DNA of 62,885 bases from Chthonomonadaceae bacterium (GTDB taxonomy: Bacteria > Armatimonadota > Chthonomonadetes > Chthonomonadales > Chthonomonadaceae): positions 1 to 62,885 of the forward strand of contig JANXSG010000063.1 of assembly GCA_025352825.1 (NCBI GenBank), written 5' to 3'. Of this stretch, positions 20,271-28,987 are shown piece by piece. A program made the translations under genes and the position numbers. Position 1 is the stretch's first letter; each line of letters starts with the position of its first letter. Under the pieces are notes generated by a model. The model was not told the origin of the DNA. It saw only the letters and a list, made by a program, of their open reading frames with translations, and made no database searches.

Positions 20271-22295
20271 TCAAAAAATAGCATATCCACTTGGCCCCAG
20301 GATAGCGTCAAGCAGTTTAAGTAGAACTCCCATAATTAAATCACTCAGTATAAGGCCAAGTGCAACTCCTCTGAGAATACGAAAACCGACTACACCACCG
20401 TAACGCAGTATGAGCGACTTCAATAGCCATCCCGCAAATATGGATATAAACATCTTGTTGGCGTATCCTAGCTGCAGAGTGCCGGTAAGTGCATATCCCA
20501 GAGGATGCAGAGGCCAGCCAACAAATCGCAATCTCAGGGAAGACAGAACGAGTGTGGCTGCAGCTCCTCCAAGAACTCCCAGTCCTGCTGACAGAGATGG
20601 CTTGATAGGGCTGAGCAGTCTTCCTGAAAGCTGATTAATTCCGGTGGTGGGAATTACGACAGCGCTCATCTGCAGCCCGTCGCTATTTGGTGCGAGGGTG
20701 AGAGCGCCATAGTGATAAAATATGGGCAAGGAGCTGCCAACACCCACCACCAAAGTGAGTACCACTGCTGCTAAGCTGAGAACGTAGAATGATTTTAACG
20801 AAAACCCGGTCGAATCCCGCAGTTTCCCCCCTTGAAAAACGGACGGAGCCAGAATCTGCCTGGCATCACGAAGATGCTGCACATGCATCGAAAGTCGAGT
20901 AAGTGCAATAGAAGAGAGGGCACTGCTTCCTGTAAGAGATAGTATAAGTTTGTCTGGAAGAATCGGCGCAAGCAGCCAGGAAATCCCACCTTCAGCCATA
21001 AGCCTGCTGAGGACGAGCGCCACTATCAAAAAGAAACCAAAGTATGCGATACTGAACCATACGGGAAATCCAATCCACCAGCACCACCCAATTACTCCCA
21101 CAATACCCAGAAAACATCCATAAAACATTGGGGTGCAGCTACGATATTCAAAATCATTTTGTAAGTTCTTCGGATTATGTTGGCTGACATTGATCGGTTG
21201 TTTCGAACTTGCAGACCGCAGAAAGCATAAACTTGTATAGGCTATGCCAGTAAGATGATGTCTTGCATTCCAAACGAGAATTGCCGCCAGAGCAATGAAT
21301 GCCCCTGCAGACTGCTCCTCCAGAAATGGGGCTTGGGCACTGACACTTCCTGAAGCGCCGTCATTCCATCCCGACAATGCAGACATCAGAGTTTCTATTT
21401 TATTCAGCGCGAGAAAAAACCACACACTTAAGGTGATATCTGTTGGTGAGAGCAGAGTAAACCCAATAAGAATAGGGTAGATATTGATATAGAGCGGATT
21501 CAAAACATTCCAGGGGGGAGATCGCAGCATATCGGATATATCGTTGTAAAACGGAATGCAGGGAACAACTGGAATATAGGCATGAGCAATTCCAAAACCG
21601 TGCAATAGAATGGGAAGCGACATGCCGAATATCGCCGATCGTTTGAATAGTCTGTCTTTTTCGTTAGAACCACCAGGGGACATCAGGTTAAGCGGAAGTG
21701 CAACCAGTGGGAATGCCAACCGTTCGTTTCGAACCCATACACGCTCAAAGAGTGCACACATACAGATATTCGCCAGTATAAATGGAACGAAGAATAGACT
21801 CCATGTTAGCAGCGGGAGAAACCACAGTTTCCACGGTACAGGAGCATTATATCCCTCGTAAAATTGCCTAACAGCAGTTTTATCAGTCACCGCAAGCCAG
21901 TCAGGGATATTTTGTGCAAGAGCGGATGCGGCTGCCGCACCTCGTGCATAGTATGCTGGACCAACCAGCGATGCTAAAAGTGGATGAACCATCCCGCGCC
22001 CAGCTACGGTATTGGAAATCAGCCACACTGCAAGAACAATCAGTCTTTCGGCATTTGTAAAAACACTTAATCCCCGTTTCCACCTGCCGTAGAATAGATC
22101 GATACCGACAAAAATTGCCCACTGCAGGCAGGCGGCTAACGGAGGAAATGGCCCGGCAGCCATTGTACCTCCCACTTTTAAATCACTCCACTGTACAAAA
22201 ATTGTTAAAGGTACGACGCCAAAAAGTGCAATCAGGATGACACGAAAATGGCGTGGGTTGTTGTCAGGTTTCTGTGTCTGAGAGTGAGTAGTCAT
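20271..22295 (-). CDS. large polytopic membrane protein (DUF6785/DUF6784-like)
   Basis: A 674-residue integral membrane protein with about 13-14 hydrophobic segments, for example VILIALFGVVPLTIFV, LVALPLNLMSP and FGFFLIVALVLSRLMAEGG. It resembles the uncharacterised DUF6785/DUF6784 proteins seen in Armatimonadota and Planctomycetota; this assignment is from memory of the family layout and is moderate. MAEGGISW and PLHPLGYALTGT are the most family-like motifs; both recall oligopeptide-transporter-like folds. ATG at 22295 (MTTHSQTQKPDNNPRHF) is preferred to the longer open frame from 22349. It is a single gene, convergent with the exonuclease gene. A transport role is inferred from topology only. 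Confidence 0.6.
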   Translation of the reverse strand: MTTHSQTQKPDNNPRHFRVILIALFGVVPLTIFVQWSDLKVGGTMAAGPFPPLAACLQWAIFVGIDLFYGRWKRGLSVFTNAERLIVLAVWLISNTVAGRGMVHPLLASLVGPAYYARGAAAASALAQNIPDWLAVTDKTAVRQFYEGYNAPVPWKLWFLPLLTWSLFFVPFILANICMCALFERVWVRNERLAFPLVALPLNLMSPGGSNEKDRLFKRSAIFGMSLPILLHGFGIAHAYIPVVPCIPFYNDISDMLRSPPWNVLNPLYINIYPILIGFTLLSPTDITLSVWFFLALNKIETLMSALSGWNDGASGSVSAQAPFLEEQSAGAFIALAAILVWNARHHLTGIAYTSLCFLRSASSKQPINVSQHNPKNLQNDFEYRSCTPMFYGCFLGIVGVIGWCWWIGFPVWFSIAYFGFFLIVALVLSRLMAEGGISWLLAPILPDKLILSLTGSSALSSIALTRLSMHVQHLRDARQILAPSVFQGGKLRDSTGFSLKSFYVLSLAAVVLTLVVGVGSSLPIFYHYGALTLAPNSDGLQMSAVVIPTTGINQLSGRLLSPIKPSLSAGLGVLGGAAATLVLSSLRLRFVGWPLHPLGYALTGTLQLGYANKMFISIFAGWLLKSLILRYGGVVGFRILRGVALGLILSDLIMGVLLKLLDAILGPSGYAIF

Positions 22296-22453
22296 GGAAT
22301 ACACATGTGATTTTTTAAGGAAATTGAAGTAACATGCTAACGGCAGCACTATACTAGCAGGAAAATTTATGCCTCTATACTAACATATAAATGATGGTTT
22401 ATTGGCATGAATACACGAACTGCACCCATTAGCATCGTATTTATATTCTGATC

Positions 22454-22483
22454 TTGACAGGATTCGTAGTGGCGTGCTAAAAT
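22454..22483 (+). promoter_or_regulatory. sigma70-type promoter of the peroxiredoxin gene
   Basis: TTGACA at 22454-22459 and TAAAAT at 22478-22483 are separated by 18 bp and stand about 110 bp upstream of the peroxiredoxin start codon. The -35 is a full consensus match and the -10 matches five of six. Confidence 0.55.
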
Positions 22484-22496
22484 TATGATATCATAA
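22483..22496. promoter_or_regulatory. palindrome over the start site, possible operator
   Basis: TTATGATATCATAA is a perfect 14-bp palindrome that begins at the last base of the -10 box and covers the expected transcription start. The location suits a repressor site, for instance of a Fur/PerR-type peroxide regulator, but no regulator gene is adjacent. Confidence 0.4.
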
Positions 22497-22595
22497 AGAT
22501 AGATTTAATCAGCTTTCGCAGATATATTCACACTATTTCAGTTTCAAAGTATTCAAAATAAGTGCATCCCGTTTCGTACATAAAGGAGCCGACTA

Positions 22596-23231
22596 ATGTC
22601 CGTTCAGCTAGGCGATACCGCCCCCGATTTTACACAAGATTCCACCGAAGGGCCTATTCACTTTCATGAATGGGCAGGAGATAGCTGGGTGGTACTGTTT
22701 TCTCACCCGAAGGACTATACTCCAGTATGTACAACGGAACTGGGAACGGTTGCGCGATTAAAGCCAGAGTTCGACAAGCGCAATGTAAAATGTATTGGCC
22801 TCAGTGTCGATCCGCTGAAGGATCACGAAGGCTGGTCGAAAGATATTGCAGAAACTCAGGGAGTCGCGCTCAACTTCCCTCTGTTAGCGGACGCCGATCG
22901 AAGAGTATCTACCCTCTATGAAATGATTCATCCCAATGCGGACAATACATTCACAGTGCGATCAGTCTTTATCATCGGCCCGGATAAGAAGCTAAAACTT
23001 TCGCTCACTTATCCTGCAAGTACCGGAAGAAACTTCCAGGAGATTCTCAGAGTCATCGACTCCCTTCAGTTGACTGCTAACTACAAAGTGGCCACACCAG
23101 CGGACTGGAAGCATGGGGAAGATGTGATCATAGTTCCGGCGGTCTCGAATGCAGATGCTGCAAATCTCTTCCCGAAGGGATTCAGAGAGATCAAGCCCTA
23201 CCTTCGAACTACGCCTCAGCCTAATCTATAA
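22596..23231 (+). CDS. peroxiredoxin, 1-Cys (Prx6) type
   Basis: A 211-residue thiol peroxidase that reduces hydrogen and organic peroxides in the cytoplasm. The peroxidatic cysteine is in DYTPVCTTELG, with the conserved threonine and proline around it; the region SVDPLKDHEGW is typical of the Prx6 group. The long C-terminal arm (PADWKHGEDVIIVPAVSNADA) is diagnostic for that group. A second resolving cysteine in the usual place is not obvious, consistent with the 1-Cys type. AAAGGAG is 8 bases before the ATG. A promoter, an operator-like palindrome and a strong terminator hairpin frame it as a single-gene unit, suggesting stress-controlled expression. Confidence 0.95.
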   Translation: MSVQLGDTAPDFTQDSTEGPIHFHEWAGDSWVVLFSHPKDYTPVCTTELGTVARLKPEFDKRNVKCIGLSVDPLKDHEGWSKDIAETQGVALNFPLLADADRRVSTLYEMIHPNADNTFTVRSVFIIGPDKKLKLSLTYPASTGRNFQEILRVIDSLQLTANYKVATPADWKHGEDVIIVPAVSNADAANLFPKGFREIKPYLRTTPQPNL

Positions 23232-23278
23232 ATAGCATTCATCTTTCACTCTGAGATGACTGGCAGCTATATTATCTG

Positions 23279-23313
23279 GAAGAGGATCTGCGCATAGTGT
23301 GCAGATCCTCTTC
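23279..23313 (+). terminator. terminator hairpin after peroxiredoxin
   Basis: GAAGAGGATCTGC (23279-23291) and GCAGATCCTCTTC (23301-23313) form a perfect 13-bp stem with a 9-base loop, 47 bp after the stop codon. A short AATTTGT follows rather than a long T run. Confidence 0.75.
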
Positions 23314-23357
23314 AATTTGTACTTAGTTCCATTTATCGCAATGTGGCTGGAAAAATA

Positions 23358-23387
23358 TTGGCATATTCAGATGATGTGTAGTAATCT
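23358..23387 (+). promoter_or_regulatory. possible promoter of the tandem DUF1501 genes
   Basis: TTGGCA (23358-23363) and TAATCT (23382-23387) are 18 bp apart, about 100 bp upstream of the first DUF1501 start codon. This is a by-eye match only. Confidence 0.35.
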
Positions 23388-23490
23388 AAGAAGGAATTTA
23401 TCTACTTTCGACCAATATATATCATAGGATCATGTAAAGTTTGCAACCAACCATTCAGATATGTGTCAGAACTACAAAGAGGAATCCAGC

Positions 23491-24816
23491 ATGCTGACGA
23501 TCCGTGGAAAATCTAGCAATAGTTTTTGTGATCAAGTTTCTCGTCGAGATTTTCTAAAAATCGGCGGGCTTGCCCTGGGCGGTCTGAGCCTTACGGATGT
23601 ACTGGCAGCAGAAGCTCAGGCAGGTATACGCTCCTCTCATAAAGCTATAATAATGGTTTACCTCCCTGGCGGCCCTTCACATCAAGACATGTTCGACCTC
23701 AAGATGGATGCTCCCGCCGAGATTCGCGGTGAGTTCAAACCAATTAAAACGAATGTCCCTGGAATTGAGATATGCGAGTTGATGCCCAGAATTGCCGGGA
23801 TGATGGATAAGTTTGCCATTATTCGTTCGCTGGTTGGCGCTCGCGATGAACACGCTTCGAATATGTGTATGAGCGGATACTCCTTATCCGAAGGAAGAAG
23901 TAACTTAACACCTGTTCTTGGTTCTGTTGTGTCAAAACTGCAAGGTCCGGTCGAGAAAACAGTTCCCGCATTCGTCGGTTTAGCACCGAAAACTCAGCAT
24001 ATGCCCTATTCTGACGCCGGTCCGGGATTTTTAGGGATGGCGTACGGATCGATCAATCCCAATGGGCCGATGATGCGGGATATGACCTTAAAGGATATCA
24101 CTCTGGACAGGCTGAGCAATCGCCGCCAGCTGCTATCCAGTTTGGATCGCTTCCGAAAAGGGGCTGATTCACTGAGCGGCATGGATGAGCTCAATCAACG
24201 CGCCTACAACCTGCTGACATCCACCAAACTTGTAAATGCACTCGACGTAACCAAAGAGGATCCTAAAGTTCGAACTCTCTATGGCAAAGGCATAGACCAC
24301 GCCATCGCAGATGCCGCTCCCATGATAAACGACCAGTTCCTTGCGGCTGTACGCCTTGTGGAAGCCGGTGCGCGCGTCGTAACTCTCTCTTACGGCTGCT
24401 GGGACTGGCACGGAAGCAATTTCGTAAATCTAAAAACCTATCTCCCCCTATACGATCTTGCTATAAGCGCGATGGTGCAGGACATCCATAACAGAGGGCT
24501 GGATAAGGATGTGTCTGTGGTTGTCTGGGGCGAGTTCGGCCGGTCGCCAAGAATTAATAAAGATGCAGGCCGCGATCACTGGCCTAGAGTCTCCTGTGCG
24601 CTGATGGCAGGCGGCGGAATGAGGACAGGGCAGGTAATTGGTACGACTAATCGATTTGCTGAGGAAGCTGATGACCGCCCTGTGGATTACAAGGATGTCT
24701 TCGCTACTCTCTATCACAATATCGGTATAGACACGAGTACTACGGCGGTCATTGACGAGCAGAATCGCCCTCACTATCTGCTTGCAGGCCACGAACCGAT
24801 CGCTGAACTGATCTAA
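23491..24816 (+). CDS. DUF1501 domain-containing exported protein (copy 1)
   Basis: A 441-residue DUF1501 protein (sulfatase/alkaline-phosphatase-like fold). A twin-arginine-type signal (SRRDFLKIGGLALGGLSL) near residue 18 predicts folded export by Tat. Family motifs are MVYLPGGPSHQDMFDLKMDA, EICELMPR, VVWGEFGRSPRINKDAGRDH and AGGGMRTGQVIG; the metal-ligand-like Asp/His residues of the last two blocks are retained. GAGGA lies 7 bases before ATG 23491. It is followed 24 bp later by a close paralogue, so the pair arose by tandem duplication. Elsewhere DUF1501 is paired with DUF1553, as in the minus-strand cluster here, but these two copies have no such partner. Its substrate is unknown; a role in handling secreted polymers is an inference. 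Confidence 0.92.
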   Translation: MLTIRGKSSNSFCDQVSRRDFLKIGGLALGGLSLTDVLAAEAQAGIRSSHKAIIMVYLPGGPSHQDMFDLKMDAPAEIRGEFKPIKTNVPGIEICELMPRIAGMMDKFAIIRSLVGARDEHASNMCMSGYSLSEGRSNLTPVLGSVVSKLQGPVEKTVPAFVGLAPKTQHMPYSDAGPGFLGMAYGSINPNGPMMRDMTLKDITLDRLSNRRQLLSSLDRFRKGADSLSGMDELNQRAYNLLTSTKLVNALDVTKEDPKVRTLYGKGIDHAIADAAPMINDQFLAAVRLVEAGARVVTLSYGCWDWHGSNFVNLKTYLPLYDLAISAMVQDIHNRGLDKDVSVVVWGEFGRSPRINKDAGRDHWPRVSCALMAGGGMRTGQVIGTTNRFAEEADDRPVDYKDVFATLYHNIGIDTSTTAVIDEQNRPHYLLAGHEPIAELI

Positions 24817-24840
24817 TATCCATATTAAAGGAAATGCGTC

Positions 24841-26166
24841 ATGCTGACGATCCGTGGGAGATCCGGAAATAGTTTTTGTGATCACGTTTCGCGCCGCGAG
24901 TTTCTAAAAATCGGCAGTCTTGCTCTGGGTGGTCTCAGTCTGACGGATGTACTGGCTGCGGAAGCGCAGGCGGGAATACGCTCCTCGCATAAAGCGATCA
25001 TCATGATCTACCTCCCGGGCGGCCCCGCACATCAGGATATGTTCGACCTCAAGATGGATGCTCCCGCCGAAATTCGGGGCGAATTCAAACCGATTAAAAC
25101 CAATGTCCCCGGTATTGAGATATGCGAACTGATGCCTCGCCTCGCGGGAATGATGGATAAATTCGCTCTCATTCGATCGTTAGTTGGAGCTCGCGATGAG
25201 CATGCCTCGAATATCTGCCTGAATGGATATACCGAATCGGCAACCAGGCAGAATTCCGCTCCGGTTCTTGGTTCAGTAGTAGCTAAACTCCAGGGGCCGT
25301 TCGATAGAACTGTCCCCGCTTTCGTGAGTCTGGCCCAGCGTACCCATCATATGCCCTACAATGATCCCGGTCCAGGCTTTTTGGGTATTCAATATGGCGC
25401 ACTCAATCCCAATGGCCCAATGATGAACGATATGACATTGAAGGACATCACTCTGGACAGGCTGAGTAATCGCCGCCAGCTGCTTTCCAGCCTGGATCGT
25501 TTCCGAAAAGGCGCTGATTCCCTGAGTGGAATGGATACTCTCAATCAGCGTGCCTACGATCTTCTCACTTCCGCCAAGCTCGTGCACGCACTCGATGTGA
25601 CTAAAGAAGACCCGAAAGTTCGCGCGTCGTATGGCAAAGGCACCGACAAACCCGTAGGTGATGCTTCCCCTATGATCAATGATCAGTTCCTTGCGGCAGT
25701 TCGCCTGGTGGAAGCAGGAGCCAGGGTTGTAACGGTATCCTATGGATTCTGGGACTGGCATGGGGCGAACTTCGCGAATCTAAAATCTTATCTGCCTATG
25801 TTCGATCAGGCGCTCAGCGCCATGGTTCAAGATATACATAACAGAGGATTAGACAAGGATGTCTCCGTGGTGGTCTGGGGTGAATTTGGGCGCTCCCCAC
25901 GCATCAATAAAGATGCGGGTCGTGATCACTGGCCGCGTGTCTCCTGTGCGCTGCTTGCAGGCGGTGGAATGCGAACCGGACAGGTGATAGGTTCCACCAA
26001 TCGCTTTGGTGAAGAGCCAGATGAGCGACCGGTGGACTATAAAGACGTCTTTGCGACTCTCTATCACAACATTGGTATCGACACAAATTCCACGGCTGTC
26101 ATCGACGAACAGAATCGTCCTCACTTCCTGCTCGACGGACATGAGCCGATATCGGAACTTATTTAA
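24841..26166 (+). CDS. DUF1501 domain-containing exported protein (copy 2)
   Basis: A 441-residue tandem paralogue of the upstream gene. The first bases after the ATG and most of the protein are nearly the same (twin-arginine SRREFLKIGSLALGG, the block ITLDRLSNRRQLLSSL is identical), while the region around residues 125-165 differs (ESATRQNSAPVL, QRTHHMPYNDPG). AAAGGA precedes the ATG by 8 bases. It is likely co-transcribed with copy 1 and possibly with the esterase-like gene 90 bp downstream, whose gap holds a fragment of the dispersed CTC-type repeat. The divergence limited to one surface loop region suggests different targets for the two copies. Confidence 0.92.
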   Translation: MLTIRGRSGNSFCDHVSRREFLKIGSLALGGLSLTDVLAAEAQAGIRSSHKAIIMIYLPGGPAHQDMFDLKMDAPAEIRGEFKPIKTNVPGIEICELMPRLAGMMDKFALIRSLVGARDEHASNICLNGYTESATRQNSAPVLGSVVAKLQGPFDRTVPAFVSLAQRTHHMPYNDPGPGFLGIQYGALNPNGPMMNDMTLKDITLDRLSNRRQLLSSLDRFRKGADSLSGMDTLNQRAYDLLTSAKLVHALDVTKEDPKVRASYGKGTDKPVGDASPMINDQFLAAVRLVEAGARVVTVSYGFWDWHGANFANLKSYLPMFDQALSAMVQDIHNRGLDKDVSVVVWGEFGRSPRINKDAGRDHWPRVSCALLAGGGMRTGQVIGSTNRFGEEPDERPVDYKDVFATLYHNIGIDTNSTAVIDEQNRPHFLLDGHEPISELI

Positions 26167-26175
26167 TACTCATTT

Positions 26176-26219
26176 CCTAAGACCTCTCCAGTTTTTAGGA
26201 GAGACACACAGGGTGAGGG
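26176..26219. repeat. degenerate CTC-type dispersed repeat
   Basis: CCTAAGACCTCTCC, a short A/T spacer, GGAGAG and GGGTGAGGGC form an imperfect hairpin like the other repeats. It fills most of the gap before the esterase-like gene. Confidence 0.5.
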
Positions 26220-26256
26220 CTATCCACAACATTCTCTGCAAACGAGAGGAATTCTC

Positions 26257-28581
26257 TTGCTAACTTCAAGACTTTTGCTGCTTGCGTCACTCATCCTTCC
26301 CCTCTTTTTTTGCATTACCTCGCACGGACAGCAGATGCCGAATACTCAGCCATTAACAAACCAAGGAGACATTCCGGCCCAGATGGTGGCTGGAATTGAT
26401 AAATATCTTCTGCGGGAGCTGGCATCTTCCATCAAAAACAGAACCTCTTTATGGAATCGGGATATTACATCAACCAGGGCCTATCTCCAGTCCATTGAAC
26501 CCAATCGACAGCATTTCCGCAAGCTGCTTGGGATAACAGAGAGCAGACCATCTCCGAATATGCAGCTTAATGCAGCGTTTCCATCTGGCAAGGGAGAACC
26601 AGGCGTAGTAGGAAATGGAAATGGATATCACATATATTCGGTGCGCTGGAGTGTCCTGCCCGGCGTCGACGGTGAGGGGCTGCTTCTCGTCCCTGCCAAA
26701 AAAACGACGGCCAATATTATTGCCATTCCAGATTGTGACTGGACTCCTGAGATGCTGTGCGGCCTGTCGGCAGGGGTTCCTGAAGGAGCGCAGTTCGCCC
26801 GCAGGCTGGCTGAGAACGGCTGCACGGTGATAATTCCTCTTCTGATAAATCGAGAAAATACGTACTCGGGAATTCCAGGTATTGGAACCACAAACGAACC
26901 CCACCGTGAATTTTTATGGCGCGCCGCATACGAAATGGGACGCGGTATTATCGGCTACGAGGTTCAAAAAACACTATCGGCTGTCGATTGGTTTACAGCT
27001 CAGAATAAGAGTCCACGAACTAAGAAGCCACTTCCACTTGGTATTATAGGTTATGGAGAGGGCGGCCTAGTCGCTATGTACTCAGCCGCAGTGGATACCA
27101 GAATAGACGCGACTGTGGTCAGCGGATACTTCCAGCCTCGCGAACAGTGTTGGAATGAACCAATCTATCGCAACTTGTTTGGACTTCTTGCGGAATTCGG
27201 AGACGCCGAGATTGCAAGTCTCATTACTCCACGCGATCTCATAATAGAAGCATCTCGCCATCCTGAAATATCCGGACCGCCAAAAAAAGGAGGTAATCAG
27301 GCTGCGCCAGGAAGTATAACCACTCCACCAGTGGAAGATGTCAAATTTGAGTTTACAAGAGCTCAAGCGCTCACACATGGAGTACCATCGTCCCATCCTA
27401 TCAAACTAACGATAAGTGGTGACGGCGCCGGAGAGTCAGTCTCGGATTCTACACTCTCTGAACTCCTTAAAACTCTCGGATCGAAAGCAAAACTGCTTCC
27501 ATCTGGGAGTCCGCCTGTTAAAGCAGTCCAGCTTGACAACCCGGAAATCCGTTTGAAACGGCAGTTCGACCAGATAGCAGAACATACTCAGGTACTCATG
27601 AGGGATTCGCCATCAAAACGAAAGGATTTCTGGTCAAAAGCAGATTACTCAAGCCCGGATAAATTTGAATCTTCGCTGCCAGGATATAAAGACTATTTCT
27701 GGAAGGAGGTGGTAGGCTATCTGCCAAAACCTACCCTTCCTCCCAATGTGCATACTCGCAAAGTGTACGATACTCCTAAATTCGACGGATACGAAGTGAC
27801 CATAGATCTATATCAGGATGTGTTTTCTTACGGAATTATTCTTATTCCAAAAGGAATCAAACCCGGCGAGCATAGAGCTGTGGTGGTCTGCCAACATGGG
27901 CTTGAAGGCAGAGTCCAGGATGTGGCCGATCCCACTGTCGATAGTATGTACTATCATCGTTTCGCCTGCCAGCTGGCAGAGCAGGGCTACATTACATTCG
28001 CTCCACAGAACCCCTATATTGGTGAAGATAAATTCCGGTTGGCGCTTCGAAAGGCTCAGCCGCTTAAACTAACTCTGTTCTCATTCATAGTGCGCCAGCA
28101 TGAACGAATTCTTGAATGGCTCAGCGAACTCCCATATGTCGATTCGAAACGTATCGCATTTTACGGCCTGAGCTATGGAGGCAAAACCGCGATGCGTGTT
28201 CCATCTCTACTGCCAGGCTACTGCCTCTCGATCTGTTCCGGCGACTACAATGAGTGGATATGGAAGTGTGCTTCCATGCATAGCAGCTACAGTTATCTTC
28301 TTCTGGGTGAGCCGGATATGCCTGAATTCGATCTCGCGAATACGTTTAACTATGCGGAGATGAGCAGGCTGATCTTCCCACGCCCGTTCATGGTGGAACG
28401 CGGCCATGACGACGGTGTCGCCCCGGATGAGTGGGTAGCATACGAGTATGCAAAAACTCGGCACTTCTACGATAAGATGGGCTTAGGGGATCGAACCGAG
28501 ATAGAGTTCTTCAACGGCCCGCATACGATTCACGGAGTAGGAACATTTGCTTTCCTTCATAAGCATTTAAGAAATCCTTGA
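26257..28581 (+). CDS. exported two-domain alpha/beta hydrolase (acetyl xylan esterase/dienelactone hydrolase-like)
   Basis: A 774-residue secreted protein with a clear signal peptide (LTSRLLLLASLILPLFFCITSHG). Two alpha/beta-hydrolase-like halves are seen. The first (about 100-300) has the elbow sequence GIIGYGEGGLVAM, where the nucleophile serine position is glutamate, so this half is probably inactive. The second (about 500-774) has the intact elbow AFYGLSYGGKTAM, RHGHDDGVAPDEW-like acid region (RGHDDGVAPDEW) and a late His in NGPHTIHGVG. TTG at 26257 is the start: AGAGG stands about 7 bases before it and the signal peptide begins at once. It may deacetylate polysaccharides outside the cell. 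Similar two-half proteins are often annotated only as hypothetical. Confidence 0.72.
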   Translation: MLTSRLLLLASLILPLFFCITSHGQQMPNTQPLTNQGDIPAQMVAGIDKYLLRELASSIKNRTSLWNRDITSTRAYLQSIEPNRQHFRKLLGITESRPSPNMQLNAAFPSGKGEPGVVGNGNGYHIYSVRWSVLPGVDGEGLLLVPAKKTTANIIAIPDCDWTPEMLCGLSAGVPEGAQFARRLAENGCTVIIPLLINRENTYSGIPGIGTTNEPHREFLWRAAYEMGRGIIGYEVQKTLSAVDWFTAQNKSPRTKKPLPLGIIGYGEGGLVAMYSAAVDTRIDATVVSGYFQPREQCWNEPIYRNLFGLLAEFGDAEIASLITPRDLIIEASRHPEISGPPKKGGNQAAPGSITTPPVEDVKFEFTRAQALTHGVPSSHPIKLTISGDGAGESVSDSTLSELLKTLGSKAKLLPSGSPPVKAVQLDNPEIRLKRQFDQIAEHTQVLMRDSPSKRKDFWSKADYSSPDKFESSLPGYKDYFWKEVVGYLPKPTLPPNVHTRKVYDTPKFDGYEVTIDLYQDVFSYGIILIPKGIKPGEHRAVVVCQHGLEGRVQDVADPTVDSMYYHRFACQLAEQGYITFAPQNPYIGEDKFRLALRKAQPLKLTLFSFIVRQHERILEWLSELPYVDSKRIAFYGLSYGGKTAMRVPSLLPGYCLSICSGDYNEWIWKCASMHSSYSYLLLGEPDMPEFDLANTFNYAEMSRLIFPRPFMVERGHDDGVAPDEWVAYEYAKTRHFYDKMGLGDRTEIEFFNGPHTIHGVGTFAFLHKHLRNP

Positions 28582-28586
28582 TTTGG

Positions 28587-28644
28587 CCTAACCCCCCCAA
28601 ACCCCTTCCCTCCGAGGTACGAGGGAATAAGGGAAAGGGGTTAG
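28587..28644. repeat. CTAACCCC...GGGGTTAG inverted-repeat element
   Basis: CCTAACCCC near the left end pairs with GGGGTTAG at the right end, with CTTCCCT/AGGGAA inside. The loop GAGGTACGAGGGAATA recurs in the element at 41651-41824 (GAGGAACGAGGGAATA). It follows the esterase-like stop codon directly and touches the hairpin-ended element beginning at 28650. Confidence 0.8.
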
Positions 28645-28649
28645 TACGT

Positions 28650-28935
28650 TAGAAGTTATATTGCGTTCAAAATGAACGCAATATGTGTCTACGCCAGTGT
28701 TGAACGTGACGTGAAAGTAATCAAAATATTGTTTAAAAAGCGCAACTGCACCTCACCCCAACCCCTCTCCCAGACACTCGTTCCTCGTTGGGAGAGGGGC
28801 AAATTACCGATTGAGTCACCCCCTCTCCCTTGCGAGCAGTGCGAGCAATATGGGAGAGGGGGACGGGGGGGTGAGGTGGAAGCGGCGTTAATTTCATAGC
28901 AATTTTCCTTTTGGTTCTGGCTTCGCCAGCTTAGG
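28650..28935 (+). repeat. hairpin-ended mosaic element, copy A
   Basis: The left end is a 12-bp perfect hairpin (28658-28684, ATATTGCGTTCA / TGAACGCAATAT, loop AAA). The right 29 bp (28907-28935) contain the hairpin CTGGCTTCGCCAG and end in CTTAGG. Between them lie two CTC-type hairpins (CCCCTCTCCCA / TGGGAGAGGGG and CCCCCTCTCCC / GGGAGAGGGGG). The copy at 43480-43760 is about 90 percent identical over its whole length. No open reading frame of note is inside. This and the element before it fill the 400-bp gap between the esterase-like and fucosidase genes. Confidence 0.85.
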
Positions 28936-28987
28936 TAAAACGATAGAAAATATGGCTTTAGAATATGAGTGAATGGGAGATTATCAT

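Noticed and set aside
28739-28870. CRISPR-like or tandem repeats in the CTC-rich gaps
   Set aside because: Units are two palindromic hairpins without regular spacers and recur in other gaps as whole elements, so they are dispersed repeats.
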